This document shows positions 9,801 to 17,003 of a stretch of 64,000 nucleotides of DNA, in pieces. The DNA comes from Paenibacillus lacisoli (GTDB taxonomy: Bacteria > Bacillota > Bacilli > Paenibacillales > Paenibacillaceae). Below the pieces are notes generated by a model. It had not been told where the DNA came from and made no database searches. It saw only the letters and a list, made by a program, of their open reading frames with translations. A program made the position numbers and the translations under genes. Each line of letters begins with the position of its first letter. The stretch's first letter is position 1. The stretch spans positions 372,001 through 436,000 of the forward strand of contig NZ_JAUQTB010000003.1 of the NCBI RefSeq assembly GCF_030580655.1. Direction: 5' to 3'.

Positions 9801-10012
9801 TTCTTCTCGAGCGGTTCGGTTACGTCCTTGACTACACCTTCCGGCGCTGCACCGGGATATACCGCGGAGACGCTTAGAAACGGCACATCAATGTTCGGGA
9901 TAGTCTCCTGCTTCATGGCGAAGCCGCTGTACAACCCGGCGAAAGCGATGATGATCGTAAGAATCCAGATCGCAAACTTGTTATTCAATGAAAAATTAAT
10001 AATGCTCTTCAT
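6845..10012 (-). CDS. RND-family efflux permease (HAE1/SwrC-like)
   Basis: Proton-driven resistance-nodulation-division transporter of about 1055 residues. It has an N-terminal TM helix (about 12-32), two large extracytoplasmic domains, and two six-helix bundles. Family signatures include the N-terminal QETIPNIDVP and the TM4 segment TVAIGRVVDDSIVVIENIYR. B. subtilis SwrC (YerP) is the closest known type and also works without a dedicated membrane fusion protein, and none is encoded here. The open frame extends to a TTG at 10057 without a ribosome site. The ATG at 10012 begins the conserved MKSIINFSLNNK and has GAGGAG 13 nt upstream, so I chose it. A 42-residue Gly/Ala/Thr/Ser-rich linker (bases 9143-9268) interrupts the first periplasmic-type domain. 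It is preceded by tetR with a 55-base gap. Confidence 0.92.
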   Translation of the reverse strand: MKSIINFSLNNKFAIWILTIIIAFAGLYSGFAMKQETIPNIDVPFLSVSAVYPGAAPEGVVKDVTEPLEKKLGNIDGVKQVQSTSMENASNITLEFDYGTNLDNATATVREALNDVTLPDGVQKPQITRFSLSSFPVISLSLSDNKNQNLENLTRITENDIQPALEDITGVASVQVSGQYMKEVQLTFDQAKMKELGLTEDTVKGVVQGSAVRAPLGLFELDKSQKAVVVDGNIVSLDDLKNLTIPVVPGAGAGQNSTGAAPSGTAGANTGAVPGSTGTAAQGSAAGGAGIPTVKLSDIATIEVIGQAESISRTNGKESIGVQIVKANDANTVDVVNAVKDKSEELQKQFPNISMDVLLDQGQPIEDSVHTMLFKALFGAIFAVLIILLFLRNIRSTIISIISIPLSLLIALVVLHLMDVTLNIMTLGAMTVAIGRVVDDSIVVIENIYRRMTLSNEKLKGRELIREATREMFVPIMSSTIVTIAVFLPLSLVSGMVGQLFMPFALTMVFALLASLLVAITVVPMLAHSLFRGGLKNKKNHEEKPGKMAGGYQKILRWSLSHKLITLAIAVILLVGSLFLYPFVGASFLPDEEQKNATITYNPEPGARLQDVKDRALTVEKYILDQPGVEKMQYSVGGSNPLNPGASKSALFYIEYKDGTKDFDAVKEKLIEGLKQKVNTGTWSEMNFSGGGLGGSSLNVSVFGDNLKQIKPAADQILKLVKEDTQSFEKAETSLSTSYDQYTLVADQQKLSSYGLTAGQLAMVLSPVRERPVLTDVEVDGKEYKVYIQTDNKAYTSITDIENQTVTSPLGLQIPIKEVAKVEKGTSPDSIQRTDGKMVVQVKADITASDVQKASANLQSKVDKLDLPEGVTVTFGGVTEQINETFTQLGLAMLAAIAIVYFVLVVTFGGGLAPFAILFSLPFIVIGAMVGLAIAGETLNVSALMGALMLIGIVVTNAIVLIDRVIHKEKEGLSTREALLEAGATRLRPILMTALATIGALLPLVLGFEQSAGIISKGLGITVIGGLVSSTLLTLVIVPVVYEFLSKFRRKRIED

Positions 10013-10067
10013 CAGTAGGTTTCTTCTCCTCTCTGTAATACCTTTCTTCGTAGACAATCAGGCTTGG

Positions 10068-10973
10068 TTAGTTTAAATACAGACCAAACAGTTCTCGCAG
10101 CTCCGCGCAGGCCGGCTGCATGCTCTCCAATTCCTCCAGCAGATTCATCATGCCCAGCAGAACGACCTTGCGGGGCGGGGAATGAAGCAGCTCTTCCTCC
10201 AGCATGCGGATAGCATCCAGGGCATTTTCTGTTTTCGGCGGAGGCAGATCGGGTATGGAGCGAATCTGCTGCTTCATCTCCTTCATGATGACAAGAGGGT
10301 GACGGCGTGTATCATGCGGATCAGCGTTCTTATTCAGCAGATCCAGCCACTGTGACTCCGGCAGGAGGGGGGAGGGTCGGCGCCGCAGTACCGATTCGGC
10401 TGCGTCATCGAGCAGCTGCACAAGATGTGCTGCCATTTCCGGAATCCCAGGCTTCAGCATATCTCCCATCATCAGCCGGATGTAGGCGCTCAGTAATCCA
10501 TCCATCACAAGTGACAGATCCAGCGTATAGGGGCTGATCTCTTCGCCATATAAGGCGATAACCTTGCTGCGGAACCAGCGCAGGGTATTGAGCTGAAAAC
10601 GCAGCATCAGTTCCTTATGTAAGCCGTCATGTCCTTTGCCCGCCATTTCTTTCAGCAGCATCATTAAATATTCGCGCAGCTCCAGCACGTGGGAGAGAAT
10701 GAGCTCCGTCTGCTTCTGCAGCATTTCCCGCGGAGGCAGTGAGGATTCCCGTTCTACTTTCATGATGTCATCCACCAAAGTCTGTGCACAATAGATGAGT
10801 ATGTTCTTCTCCAGCTCTTCCTTGGATTTAAACTGCAGGTACAGGCTGCCTTTCGAAATCCCGCAGTATTCCGCAATTTCCTGCATGGATGTGCCGCTGG
10901 AGCCCTTGGACGAGAACAGCTGTATGGCTGTTTGAATAATCTGCTTCTGTTTATCGGTTAACGGGTGTACCAA
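10068..10973 (-). CDS. TetR-family regulator, probable repressor of the RND operon
   Basis: 301 residues. The N-terminal helix-turn-helix is typical (TSMQEIAEYCGISKGSLYLQF, residues about 28-48). The C-terminal ligand and dimer domain is about 100 residues longer than a usual TetR protein (190-210), and the extra part ends in leucine-rich helices (MMNLLEELES). The start is TTG at 10973, with AGGAGG 11 nt upstream and no in-frame ATG nearby. It is the first gene of a two-gene operon with the RND pump. A perfect palindrome overlaps its predicted transcription start, consistent with autoregulation and control of the pump. The inducer is unknown. Confidence 0.88.
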   Translation of the reverse strand: MVHPLTDKQKQIIQTAIQLFSSKGSSGTSMQEIAEYCGISKGSLYLQFKSKEELEKNILIYCAQTLVDDIMKVERESSLPPREMLQKQTELILSHVLELREYLMMLLKEMAGKGHDGLHKELMLRFQLNTLRWFRSKVIALYGEEISPYTLDLSLVMDGLLSAYIRLMMGDMLKPGIPEMAAHLVQLLDDAAESVLRRRPSPLLPESQWLDLLNKNADPHDTRRHPLVIMKEMKQQIRSIPDLPPPKTENALDAIRMLEEELLHSPPRKVVLLGMMNLLEELESMQPACAELRELFGLYLN

Positions 10974-11014
10974 TCGTGCGGGGACCTCCTATCTGAACTT
11001 ATCGGTTCTCATAA

Positions 11015-11062
11015 TGACTTGGTAGTCAAAACCATTATATTACAATGGGCATGTCAGTTCAA
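11015..11062 (-). promoter_or_regulatory. tetR-RND promoter with palindromic TetR operator
   Basis: On the minus strand a -35 TTGAAC (11057-11062) and -10 TATAAT (11034-11039) are separated by exactly 17 bases. The perfect 14-bp palindrome TGACTTGGTAGTCA (11015-11028) covers the expected start point, where a TetR dimer would block transcription. The palindrome is seen directly; its recognition by the downstream TetR is inferred. Confidence 0.75.
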
Positions 11063-11178
11063 ATAAGCAGCAAAGCCGAGCGGCAGGCAGCACAAAAAAG
11101 GCGGCCTCAGCCGCCTTTGCGAGCAAACAATCTGATGTATATGCGAAGAGCATCTTGCTTGATCTCCGCACCGGCTGG

Positions 11179-11493
11179 CTAGGAAACCAGCTTTAGTCCA
11201 ACCGCAGCGCCCAAAATCATGGCGATAAACAAGAGCCGCTTCCATTCCCGGGGCTCCCCGTACAAGAACATTCCGGTCAGTGTGCTTCCAACCGTACCAA
11301 TGCCCGTCCACACTGCATAGGCTGTACCAATCGGCAGTGTCTGCATCGCATAAGAGAGCAGGGTAAAGCTGAAGCCAAAAGAAACAGCACACAGCAGGAG
11401 CGCCTTCCACCCCTTACCCATGGTCAATCCCTTAATGCCGATCACGCCAAAAATTTCACTGCTTCCTGCAATAACCAATGCAAGCCAGGCCAT
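11179..11493 (-). CDS. ykkD: SMR-family efflux subunit YkkD
   Basis: 104-residue small multidrug resistance protein with four TM helices. It is membrane-embedded and works as a heterodimer with the upstream YkkC. The conserved Glu in TM1 (SSEIFGV) and the motif TLPIGTAYAVWTGIGTVGS are present. Sequence and length match B. subtilis YkkD. The ATG overlaps the ykkC stop by one base (TAATG) and has GGGAGGG upstream, so the two are translationally coupled. The pair may export guanidinium or quaternary ammonium compounds. Which of these is the substrate cannot be told from sequence. Confidence 0.9.
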   Translation of the reverse strand: MAWLALVIAGSSEIFGVIGIKGLTMGKGWKALLLCAVSFGFSFTLLSYAMQTLPIGTAYAVWTGIGTVGSTLTGMFLYGEPREWKRLLFIAMILGAAVGLKLVS

Positions 11494-11849
11494 TATGCCA
11501 TCCCTCCCTTGCCTTCGCTGCGGTCTCCGGTTTCATCACCGGAAACCAGTTTCAGCCCGATCACGCCGCACAGCAGAATAAGGATAAGCATCGTTTTGGA
11601 CCAGCGGAAGGGCTCGCCGAAGAAGACCATTTCCGCGACTACCGTCCCGGCTGTACCAAGGCCTGTGAACACGGCATATACCGTTCCGACAGGCAGCCGC
11701 TTGGACGCCAGAATGATAAGCAGGAAGCTCAGGAGAATAGCGGCAAAAGTCCCGACCCACTCCCAAACGGTTGCCGAATGTTTCAGACCCGACACCCAGA
11801 CGATCTCTACCAGTCCGCCGATAACGACATACCACCAGTTTCTATTCAT
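11493..11849 (-). CDS. ykkC: SMR-family efflux subunit YkkC
   Basis: 118-residue four-helix SMR protein. TM1 carries the essential Glu (GLVEIVWVSGLKHS), followed by RLPVGTVYAVFTGLGTAGT, and a hydrophilic tail (SGDETGDRSEGKGG) resembles B. subtilis YkkC. The open frame runs 30 codons further upstream, but the ATG at 11849 is chosen because it begins the conserved MNRNWWYVVIGG and overlaps the end of the tetR gene by 8 bases, giving a coupled tetR-ykkC-ykkD operon. No guanidine-I riboswitch, the usual control of ykkCD in other genomes, precedes it. Confidence 0.9.
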   Translation of the reverse strand: MNRNWWYVVIGGLVEIVWVSGLKHSATVWEWVGTFAAILLSFLLIILASKRLPVGTVYAVFTGLGTAGTVVAEMVFFGEPFRWSKTMLILILLCGVIGLKLVSGDETGDRSEGKGGMA

Positions 11850-12429
11850 TCCCGGCCGCCTCCAATCCTTTCCAGAAGATCGGCCATGCCGCTTCCAGTC
11901 TGCGGAAGTATGGCTTCGATCCCGCATAGAGCAGCTCAACGATAACTCCGTCGAGCAGGGTCATTAAGGCGATGGCTGCCTGCTGGGGGTCAAGCTGCCC
12001 GAGCTTACCCTCGGCGATCTCACGCTGTATGAGTCTGGTGATTCCGCGTTCGAGTCTATCAAGGAAAGGATAGACAATGTCCATGATCTCTCCCTGCAGC
12101 GAAGCAGGGGGGAAATAAGCAACCCGCAGCATGAACTTGGCTGCCGGATTGCTGCTGTACTCCTCATTGAGCCAGATGAGCAGCGCCTTCATCCTCTCCT
12201 GCAGAGGGGCCTCTCCCTGCTTGCGGAAAAGTTCGAGAAGGTTGCGCTGCTCCTGCTCGAAAGCGTAACGTACAACCTGGATGAACAGGTCCTCTTTACC
12301 TTTATAATGCGCATATATGGATGGTTTCTTGATGCCGGCCTCTTCGGCAATTTCCCGGAGGGAGGTTCCCTCATAGCCATGAGAGGCAAAATACATCAAT
12401 GCCGCATCGCGAATCTGATCCGCACCCAT
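11842..12429 (-). CDS. TetR-family regulator of the YkkCD efflux operon
   Basis: 195 residues, normal TetR length. The N-terminal helix-turn-helix is TSLREIAEEAGIKKPSIYAHY, followed by an all-helical ligand domain. The ATG at 12429 is preferred: it is preceded by TAGGTAGGTGATC, a long match to the anti-Shine-Dalgarno sequence at good spacing. A GTG at 12438 is in frame but falls inside that ribosome site. It is first in the operon with ykkC and ykkD. A 16-bp palindrome immediately upstream of its start is the likely operator, so it probably represses itself and the pump. Confidence 0.88.
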   Translation of the reverse strand: MGADQIRDAALMYFASHGYEGTSLREIAEEAGIKKPSIYAHYKGKEDLFIQVVRYAFEQEQRNLLELFRKQGEAPLQERMKALLIWLNEEYSSNPAAKFMLRVAYFPPASLQGEIMDIVYPFLDRLERGITRLIQREIAEGKLGQLDPQQAAIALMTLLDGVIVELLYAGSKPYFRRLEAAWPIFWKGLEAAGNE

Positions 12430-12441
12430 GATGATCACCTA

Positions 12442-12490
12442 CCTAACGTTCGTTAGGGAGGATTGTGTCACACTCCTTTGATGATGTCAA
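12442..12490 (-). promoter_or_regulatory. tetR-ykkCD promoter and operator
   Basis: On the minus strand a consensus -35 TTGACA (12485-12490) and a -10 CACAAT (12462-12467) are 17 bases apart. Just downstream lies the perfect palindrome CCTAACGTTCGTTAGG (12442-12457), between the promoter and the ribosome site, a classic roadblock position for a TetR repressor. Confidence 0.75.
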
Positions 12491-12664
12491 ATCACTCTGC
12501 CTGTGTGCCAGGGCATAAATATACAGTTTCGGATAAGACCCTCCTTGTTAGCGAACAATATTAAAGTATGGGAAGATTCGCCATATTCATGTAATATATA
12601 CATGATGCCAGCATCAGCTTTGGCTGGTGGTCCGGCTATAAGTTGTTCGGAAAGTAGGTCATAC

Positions 12665-14176
12665 ATGAGACGGATCCTTCAGGTTTTAATTATAGCGAGC
12701 ATCATCTTCATTTTTTACTATTTCGGGCTGTTCAGCTTCCTCGGACGGAATGAAGGGACGATTGTCAGTATTTTCTCGACCCTGTCTGTTATCTCCATCA
12801 GCCTGATTATCTTCATGGAGAACCGCAATCCCTCTACCACGCTGGCCTGGATTCTGCTGCTGGCCCTGCTGCCGGTTGTCGGACTGCCGCTGTATTTTCT
12901 GTTCGGCCAGAACTACTTCAAGCGCCGCAAGTATGACAAAAAAGCCCAGATGGACCAGCAGGCGTATGAACGGATTGAGAACGATGCCCTGCATACGCGT
13001 CATGACCTGAGCCGGTTCAGCACAGCCCAGCAGCAGCTGCTTCGCCTCTCGCGGAGGCTGGCGCGCACACCAATCTCCTTTGCCTCGACATCAGAGGTGC
13101 TCAATAACGGGGAGGCTACCTTTTCCACACTGCTGGAGGAACTCCGCAAGGCGAAGCATCACATCCATATGGAGTATTACATCTACCGGGCTGATGAGAT
13201 TGGAACCAGTATTCAGAAAATTCTGATTGAGAAAGCCCGGGCCGGTGTCAAGGTACGTTTTATGTATGATGCTGTCGGCAGCATGCAGCTGTCTCGCTCG
13301 TTCCTTAATGAAATGCGTTCAGCTGGTATTGAAGTTGTTGCCTATGGCGGTGCCCGAATCCTGTTCTTCTCCCGTCGTGTCAATTACCGGAACCACCGCA
13401 AGATCGTCGTTGTTGATGGAGATGTCGGCTTCATAGGCGGACTGAATGTCGGCGATGAATACCTGAGCAAGAGCAAGACCTACGGCTTTTGGCGGGATAC
13501 GCACATGATCGTACGTGGAGAGGCCGTGCGTACACTGCAGATTATTTTTCTGCAGGACTGGCTGTATATGACCGGGGAAACGGTGCTGGAGCAGGAATAT
13601 TTGTCTCCTGAACAGGAGCAGCACAGCGATGGTGCCGTACAGATTATTGCGAGCGGTCCCGATAATGAACGCCGGGCGCTCAAAAATATTTTCTTCTCGA
13701 TGATTACATCTGCACGCAAGTCGGTGTGGGTAGCGACACCGTATTTCATTCCGGATGAGGATATTTTGACAGCGCTCCGTATGGCTGCTCTATCCGGCCT
13801 GGATGTGCGAATTCTATTCCCGGCCAAACCGGACAAGTGGCTGCCGTTTCTGGCCTCCCACTCGTATTTTCCTTCCCTTCTTGAAGTGGGAGTCAAAATT
13901 TATGAGTATGAGAAGGGGTTCCTGCATTCCAAGCTGCTCATTATTGACGGCGAGGTCGCTACCATCGGAACAGCGAACATGGATATGCGAAGCTTCCATC
14001 TCAACTTTGAGGTCAATGCATTAATGGTTCAGACAGACAGTGTGAAGGTCATTGCAGCCAACTTTGAACGGGATCTGCTGTCGGCCAATCTTATTTCCGC
14101 TGATGCAATGAAGGAGAAAAAGGTGATGAAGCGTGTGCTGGAGTCTGCCGCAAGGCTGATGTCGCCGCTGCTGTAA
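12665..14176 (+). CDS. cls: Cardiolipin synthase
   Basis: Membrane enzyme of the phospholipase D superfamily that condenses two phosphatidylglycerols to cardiolipin and glycerol. 503 residues: two N-terminal TM helices (about 5-25 and 32-50, plus a third hydrophobic stretch 60-80), then two PLD domains with intact catalytic HKD motifs (His244, Lys246, Asp251 in HRKIVVVD; His421, Lys423, Asp428 in HSKLLIID). The frame is open 54 codons further upstream, but that part is not conserved. The ATG at 12665, with AGTAGG upstream, begins directly at the first TM helix. It is monocistronic, with its own terminator, and converges on another PLD-superfamily gene. Confidence 0.93.
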   Translation: MRRILQVLIIASIIFIFYYFGLFSFLGRNEGTIVSIFSTLSVISISLIIFMENRNPSTTLAWILLLALLPVVGLPLYFLFGQNYFKRRKYDKKAQMDQQAYERIENDALHTRHDLSRFSTAQQQLLRLSRRLARTPISFASTSEVLNNGEATFSTLLEELRKAKHHIHMEYYIYRADEIGTSIQKILIEKARAGVKVRFMYDAVGSMQLSRSFLNEMRSAGIEVVAYGGARILFFSRRVNYRNHRKIVVVDGDVGFIGGLNVGDEYLSKSKTYGFWRDTHMIVRGEAVRTLQIIFLQDWLYMTGETVLEQEYLSPEQEQHSDGAVQIIASGPDNERRALKNIFFSMITSARKSVWVATPYFIPDEDILTALRMAALSGLDVRILFPAKPDKWLPFLASHSYFPSLLEVGVKIYEYEKGFLHSKLLIIDGEVATIGTANMDMRSFHLNFEVNALMVQTDSVKVIAANFERDLLSANLISADAMKEKKVMKRVLESAARLMSPLL

Positions 14177-14189
14177 CATCGGTATGACG

Positions 14190-14224
14190 AAGAGCGCAGC
14201 CATTGAGGGCGGCGCTCTTTTTTG
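14190..14224 (+). terminator. Terminator of cls
   Basis: AAGAGCGC (14190-14197) pairs with GCGCTCTT (14212-14219), followed by a T-run. It lies between two convergent genes and may also serve the leftward gene. Confidence 0.8.
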
Positions 14225-14253
14225 GGTTATCCTGAATTGGGTAGTACCGGTGT

Positions 14254-15759
14254 CTAGAAGGTAGTGAAGCCGAGGATCGTCTGCAAGCGGTATGCCCAAT
14301 CCTTGAGGAAGTTGGTCTTCTCCTGGTAAGCCGGCAGCTCCAGACTGAATTCGGCGCCTTTGTTGTTCCATAAGCGGTCAAAATAGTGCTCCAGATTCTG
14401 ATCCAGCTCACTTCCTGACGGAGCCTGCACCCAAAGGTCGTTCTCCAGATTGTAGTTATTGAGATTGCGCGGGGTGAAGTTTGTGGACCCGCCCATCATG
14501 ATGGAGTCCCCTCCGTGATGGCGAACGTACAGCAGCTTTGTATGATACTGTTCTTCCGTTGTGTTATACCATTTGACGGCAATTCGGCCGTTCGACTTGC
14601 TGTGCAGCTCGGAAGCTACAGGCCGGTTCGGGATACCGATCTTATCCTGGCCGAACGCGTTCTCATTCGGATCCAGCAGCACCCGGATAGCTGCCCCGCG
14701 CTCGGAAGCCTCGAGTAAGCCTTCGATGACCTTACGATCGGCCAGATAGAACATGCCCATATCAATCTGGTCGCCGGAGCCGGCTCCATGGATCGCCTCC
14801 AGTACCCGGTCATAGACTTTGCCTTCCGTCACATAGCGGATTTGATAGGCGCCTGAGGCGGTTGCGGCTGCTGGCTCGGATGAATACGCGGGAAGCTGAC
14901 CGCCCCCCGAGAAGTCCAGCACGGCCTGTTCTGCCTTGAGGATGTCGCCAATCACTTCCCCGTGCACTTCGAAGGCAATATTGGAATGAAAGGCGCTGGC
15001 GTCATGGACATTCCCTGAGGAGATCAGCGCGGACTTTTCACTGGCAACCACTTTTCTGTGATTGGCTTTCACATTCATCAGCTTCAGATAGGATCGCATC
15101 GTAATATCAGGACCCTGGCTGGACATCAGATTCGGGATCCAGCCGTTTCCCGATTGGCCGAACCACTGGAAGAAGGTCCGCCATACCGCAGAATAAGCCG
15201 GTGTGGAATCACGGAGCGGATCAACATCTGTGATGACAACCCGTATACCGGCCTTTTTCATCCGCTCCAGCAGCGGGTTAGGGGCCGAATTGTAGTTCGT
15301 ATTGATCTCATCGGTAATAAATACGATATCCATATCCGGGTGTGTTTTTTTCTTCTCGGTCAGGCGATTGGCCAGTCCGGCGCTCACCTGAGGAAACGTC
15401 TGGCCCTCATGTATGTAATCATTGAACAAAAACAGATCGATCACGATAAAAGATTCAGCTTCATCAACGATGTGAAGGATGCGGTTATAGATTTGCTGCT
15501 TCTGGGCCGTGCCCCCGGCTCCATTGGGATAGGTCAGATCCTGCAGGAAGGTGACCTGACTGGTCCGGTACACCGGGCTCTCATACGACACACCTTCGGG
15601 AAGAGGCTTATGGGTCTGATAGATCATAACAGCGATCAGCCAGAGCACGAGCAGTCCGAGACAGATGCGAAGCGGGGACAGAACGCGGTGGGTTTTCCCG
15701 GGCTTGCGCTTGGATGGGCTAGTTCGATTACGTCGGTTAGTTGACTGGAAAATAGGCAC
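14254..15759 (-). CDS. PLD-superfamily protein with non-canonical HKD motifs
   Basis: 501 residues: a basic N-terminus, one TM helix (about 33-47), then a large probably extracytoplasmic domain with two PLD-type repeats. Both active-site motifs retain His and Lys but not Asp: NHRKVVASE (His234, Lys236, Glu241) and YHTKLLYVR (His406, Lys408, Arg413). The conserved Gly-Ser-x-Asn context follows the second motif (GGSTNFT). It may be a signal-anchored phosphodiesterase or lipid-modifying enzyme, and its activity is uncertain. The start is GTG at 15759, with AAAGGAGGAG 6 nt upstream. It is next to cls (convergent) and divergent from carH. Confidence 0.8.
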   Translation of the reverse strand: MPIFQSTNRRNRTSPSKRKPGKTHRVLSPLRICLGLLVLWLIAVMIYQTHKPLPEGVSYESPVYRTSQVTFLQDLTYPNGAGGTAQKQQIYNRILHIVDEAESFIVIDLFLFNDYIHEGQTFPQVSAGLANRLTEKKKTHPDMDIVFITDEINTNYNSAPNPLLERMKKAGIRVVITDVDPLRDSTPAYSAVWRTFFQWFGQSGNGWIPNLMSSQGPDITMRSYLKLMNVKANHRKVVASEKSALISSGNVHDASAFHSNIAFEVHGEVIGDILKAEQAVLDFSGGGQLPAYSSEPAAATASGAYQIRYVTEGKVYDRVLEAIHGAGSGDQIDMGMFYLADRKVIEGLLEASERGAAIRVLLDPNENAFGQDKIGIPNRPVASELHSKSNGRIAVKWYNTTEEQYHTKLLYVRHHGGDSIMMGGSTNFTPRNLNNYNLENDLWVQAPSGSELDQNLEHYFDRLWNNKGAEFSLELPAYQEKTNFLKDWAYRLQTILGFTTF

Positions 15760-15863
15760 CGGGCTCTCCTCCTTTAGGGCTATCCACTATTAACACCCGA
15801 TGCGGATCTGTGACGCAGCCGCTTCAGTTTAAGCGAATATTTGATACAGAACGAGGAACTTCA

Positions 15864-15917
15864 TCGACAGTCTGATACAGGTTATGTATAATTAGTGTAC
15901 TCATTTTGTATAAGGTT
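15864..15917 (+). promoter_or_regulatory. carH promoter with three 11-bp-spaced operator repeats
   Basis: The -35 is TCGACA (15864-15869) and the -10 is TATAAT (15887-15892), with a 17-base spacer. Three hexamers of the form nTGTAn recur at exactly 11-base steps: ATGTAT (15884), GTGTAC (15895) and TTGTAT (15906). They overlap the -10 and the start site. The last repeat continues into TTTGTATAAGGTT (15905-15917), which is identical in the crt promoter. Tandem 11-bp direct repeats are the architecture described for Thermus CarH operators, so autorepression is inferred. Confidence 0.7.
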
Positions 15918-15964
15918 GCTGCCGCGAACGGCGGAGGGATTTGAGAAAGAGAGTGAGGCTAATC

Positions 15965-16870
15965 GTGTATTCCATCAAACAAGTATCAGCCATGCTGGAT
16001 ATTCCTACGGTTACCCTGCGCGCCTGGGAGAACCGCTATCAGGCTGTTGTTCCGAATAGAAGTTCGTCGGGATACCGTTCCTACAGTGATCAGGATGTGG
16101 AGGATCTCCGCTGGCTGAAAAGCCAGGTTGAGTCGGGTATGAGCATTTCTCATGCCGTACGCCAGCTTAGACAGCAAAGAGAAGAAGAAGCCTCAAGCCT
16201 GACCAGCATCATGGGTGAGACCGGCGTCGCCTCTGCGGAAGGTTATGCCAAGATGACGGATCAGCTTTACCAGACCTTATTTCATTTTCAGGCTGAACGG
16301 GCGAATACGCTGATTGATTTCGGTTTTACGATGTTCGGTTATGACGCGATGTTTTATCATGTGCTGGTTCCTGTGCTGATCCGGGTAGGGGATGCCTGGG
16401 AGAATGGACGGGCTTCCGTAGCCCAGGAGCATTTTATGACCCAGCTGATTTCGCAAAGGTTTTATCAGTTTTTCCACCTGTTCCCGATCTATCCGCAGCT
16501 GCCTAAAGTACTTGCGCTGTGCCCAGAGGGTGAACATCACCAGGTCGGGCTGCTATTGTTTGCGCTGTTTCTGCGAAAGAACGGGCTGGAGGTTCTGTAT
16601 TTGGGAGCTAATACTCCGCTGGATGGTGTGCTGGAACTGATTCGCGACCAGGGGATTAACATGGTGTGCACTTCCGTGACAAACAAGGCCCTGGTTGAAA
16701 AGAATGATCATTTAGTGGATGAGATCAGCAGTCGTTTTCCGAAGATAAGGTTTGTCCTTGGCGGCAAAGCGTACGAGGATGACAGCACAACCCGTCACCG
16801 GAAATGGATGATGAAGATGCCGGCGGAGGAATGGCAGTCCTGGTTCGAGCGTGAGTATCTGGTGCAGTGA
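15965..16870 (+). CDS. carH: CarH/LitR-type B12-dependent MerR regulator (probable light sensor)
   Basis: About 301 residues: a MerR-type winged helix (1-70, YSIKQVSAMLDIPTVTLRAW), a four-helix B12-binding cap (about 95-175) and a cobalamin-binding Rossmann domain (180-290). The cap has the W-x9-EH motif of adenosyl-B12 photoreceptors (Trp145, Glu155, His156), and the Rossmann domain has ExHxxG (Glu190, His192, Gly195), whose His is the lower axial cobalt ligand. In Thermus CarH a His directly follows the Trp; here it is Glu146. The start is GTG at 15965 (GAGG 6 nt upstream, residues begin MYSIKQV). TTG 15941 and GTG 15953 are in-frame alternatives. It is directly upstream of the carotenoid operon, in the same orientation but with its own terminator. 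It is inferred to repress the operon in the dark. Confidence 0.88.
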   Translation: MYSIKQVSAMLDIPTVTLRAWENRYQAVVPNRSSSGYRSYSDQDVEDLRWLKSQVESGMSISHAVRQLRQQREEEASSLTSIMGETGVASAEGYAKMTDQLYQTLFHFQAERANTLIDFGFTMFGYDAMFYHVLVPVLIRVGDAWENGRASVAQEHFMTQLISQRFYQFFHLFPIYPQLPKVLALCPEGEHHQVGLLLFALFLRKNGLEVLYLGANTPLDGVLELIRDQGINMVCTSVTNKALVEKNDHLVDEISSRFPKIRFVLGGKAYEDDSTTRHRKWMMKMPAEEWQSWFEREYLVQ

Positions 16871-16895
16871 ACATGATGAAGACGAGTGCAGAAGA

Positions 16896-16919
16896 CCCGG
16901 CTGAAAAGCCGGGCTTTTT
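16896..16919 (+). terminator. Terminator of carH
   Basis: CCCGGCT (16896-16902), a GAAA loop, AGCCGGG (16907-16913), then CTTTTT. It separates carH from the crt operon, which therefore needs its own promoter. Confidence 0.9.
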
Positions 16920-16960
16920 GCTGTGCGATCCGAGATTTTCCGGGAACTAAAGGCTGTCTG

Positions 16961-17003
16961 TAGACAAAAACGTATACAATTTGTATTATATTTGTATAAG
17001 GTT
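16961..17003 (+). promoter_or_regulatory. crt operon promoter with CarH-type operator
   Basis: The -35 is TAGACA (16961-16966) and the -10 is TATTAT (16984-16989), 17 bases apart. ACGTAT (16970), TTGTAT (16981) and TTGTAT (16992) recur every 11 bases across the spacer and -10. The final 13 bases, TTTGTATAAGGTT (16991-17003), are identical to the carH promoter. A further half-similar sequence, ATACAATTTGTA, lies at 17089-17100. The leader to the first crt gene is about 155 nt. Confidence 0.7.

Noticed and set aside
12430..12664. Possible guanidine-I (ykkC) riboswitch
   Set aside because: No conserved aptamer core was seen. The region instead holds the tetR promoter and operator and the cls upstream region.
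12503..12664. N-terminal extension of cardiolipin synthase from an upstream start
   Set aside because: The extra 54 residues are not membrane-like or conserved and lack a ribosome site. The ATG at 12665 starts at the first TM helix.
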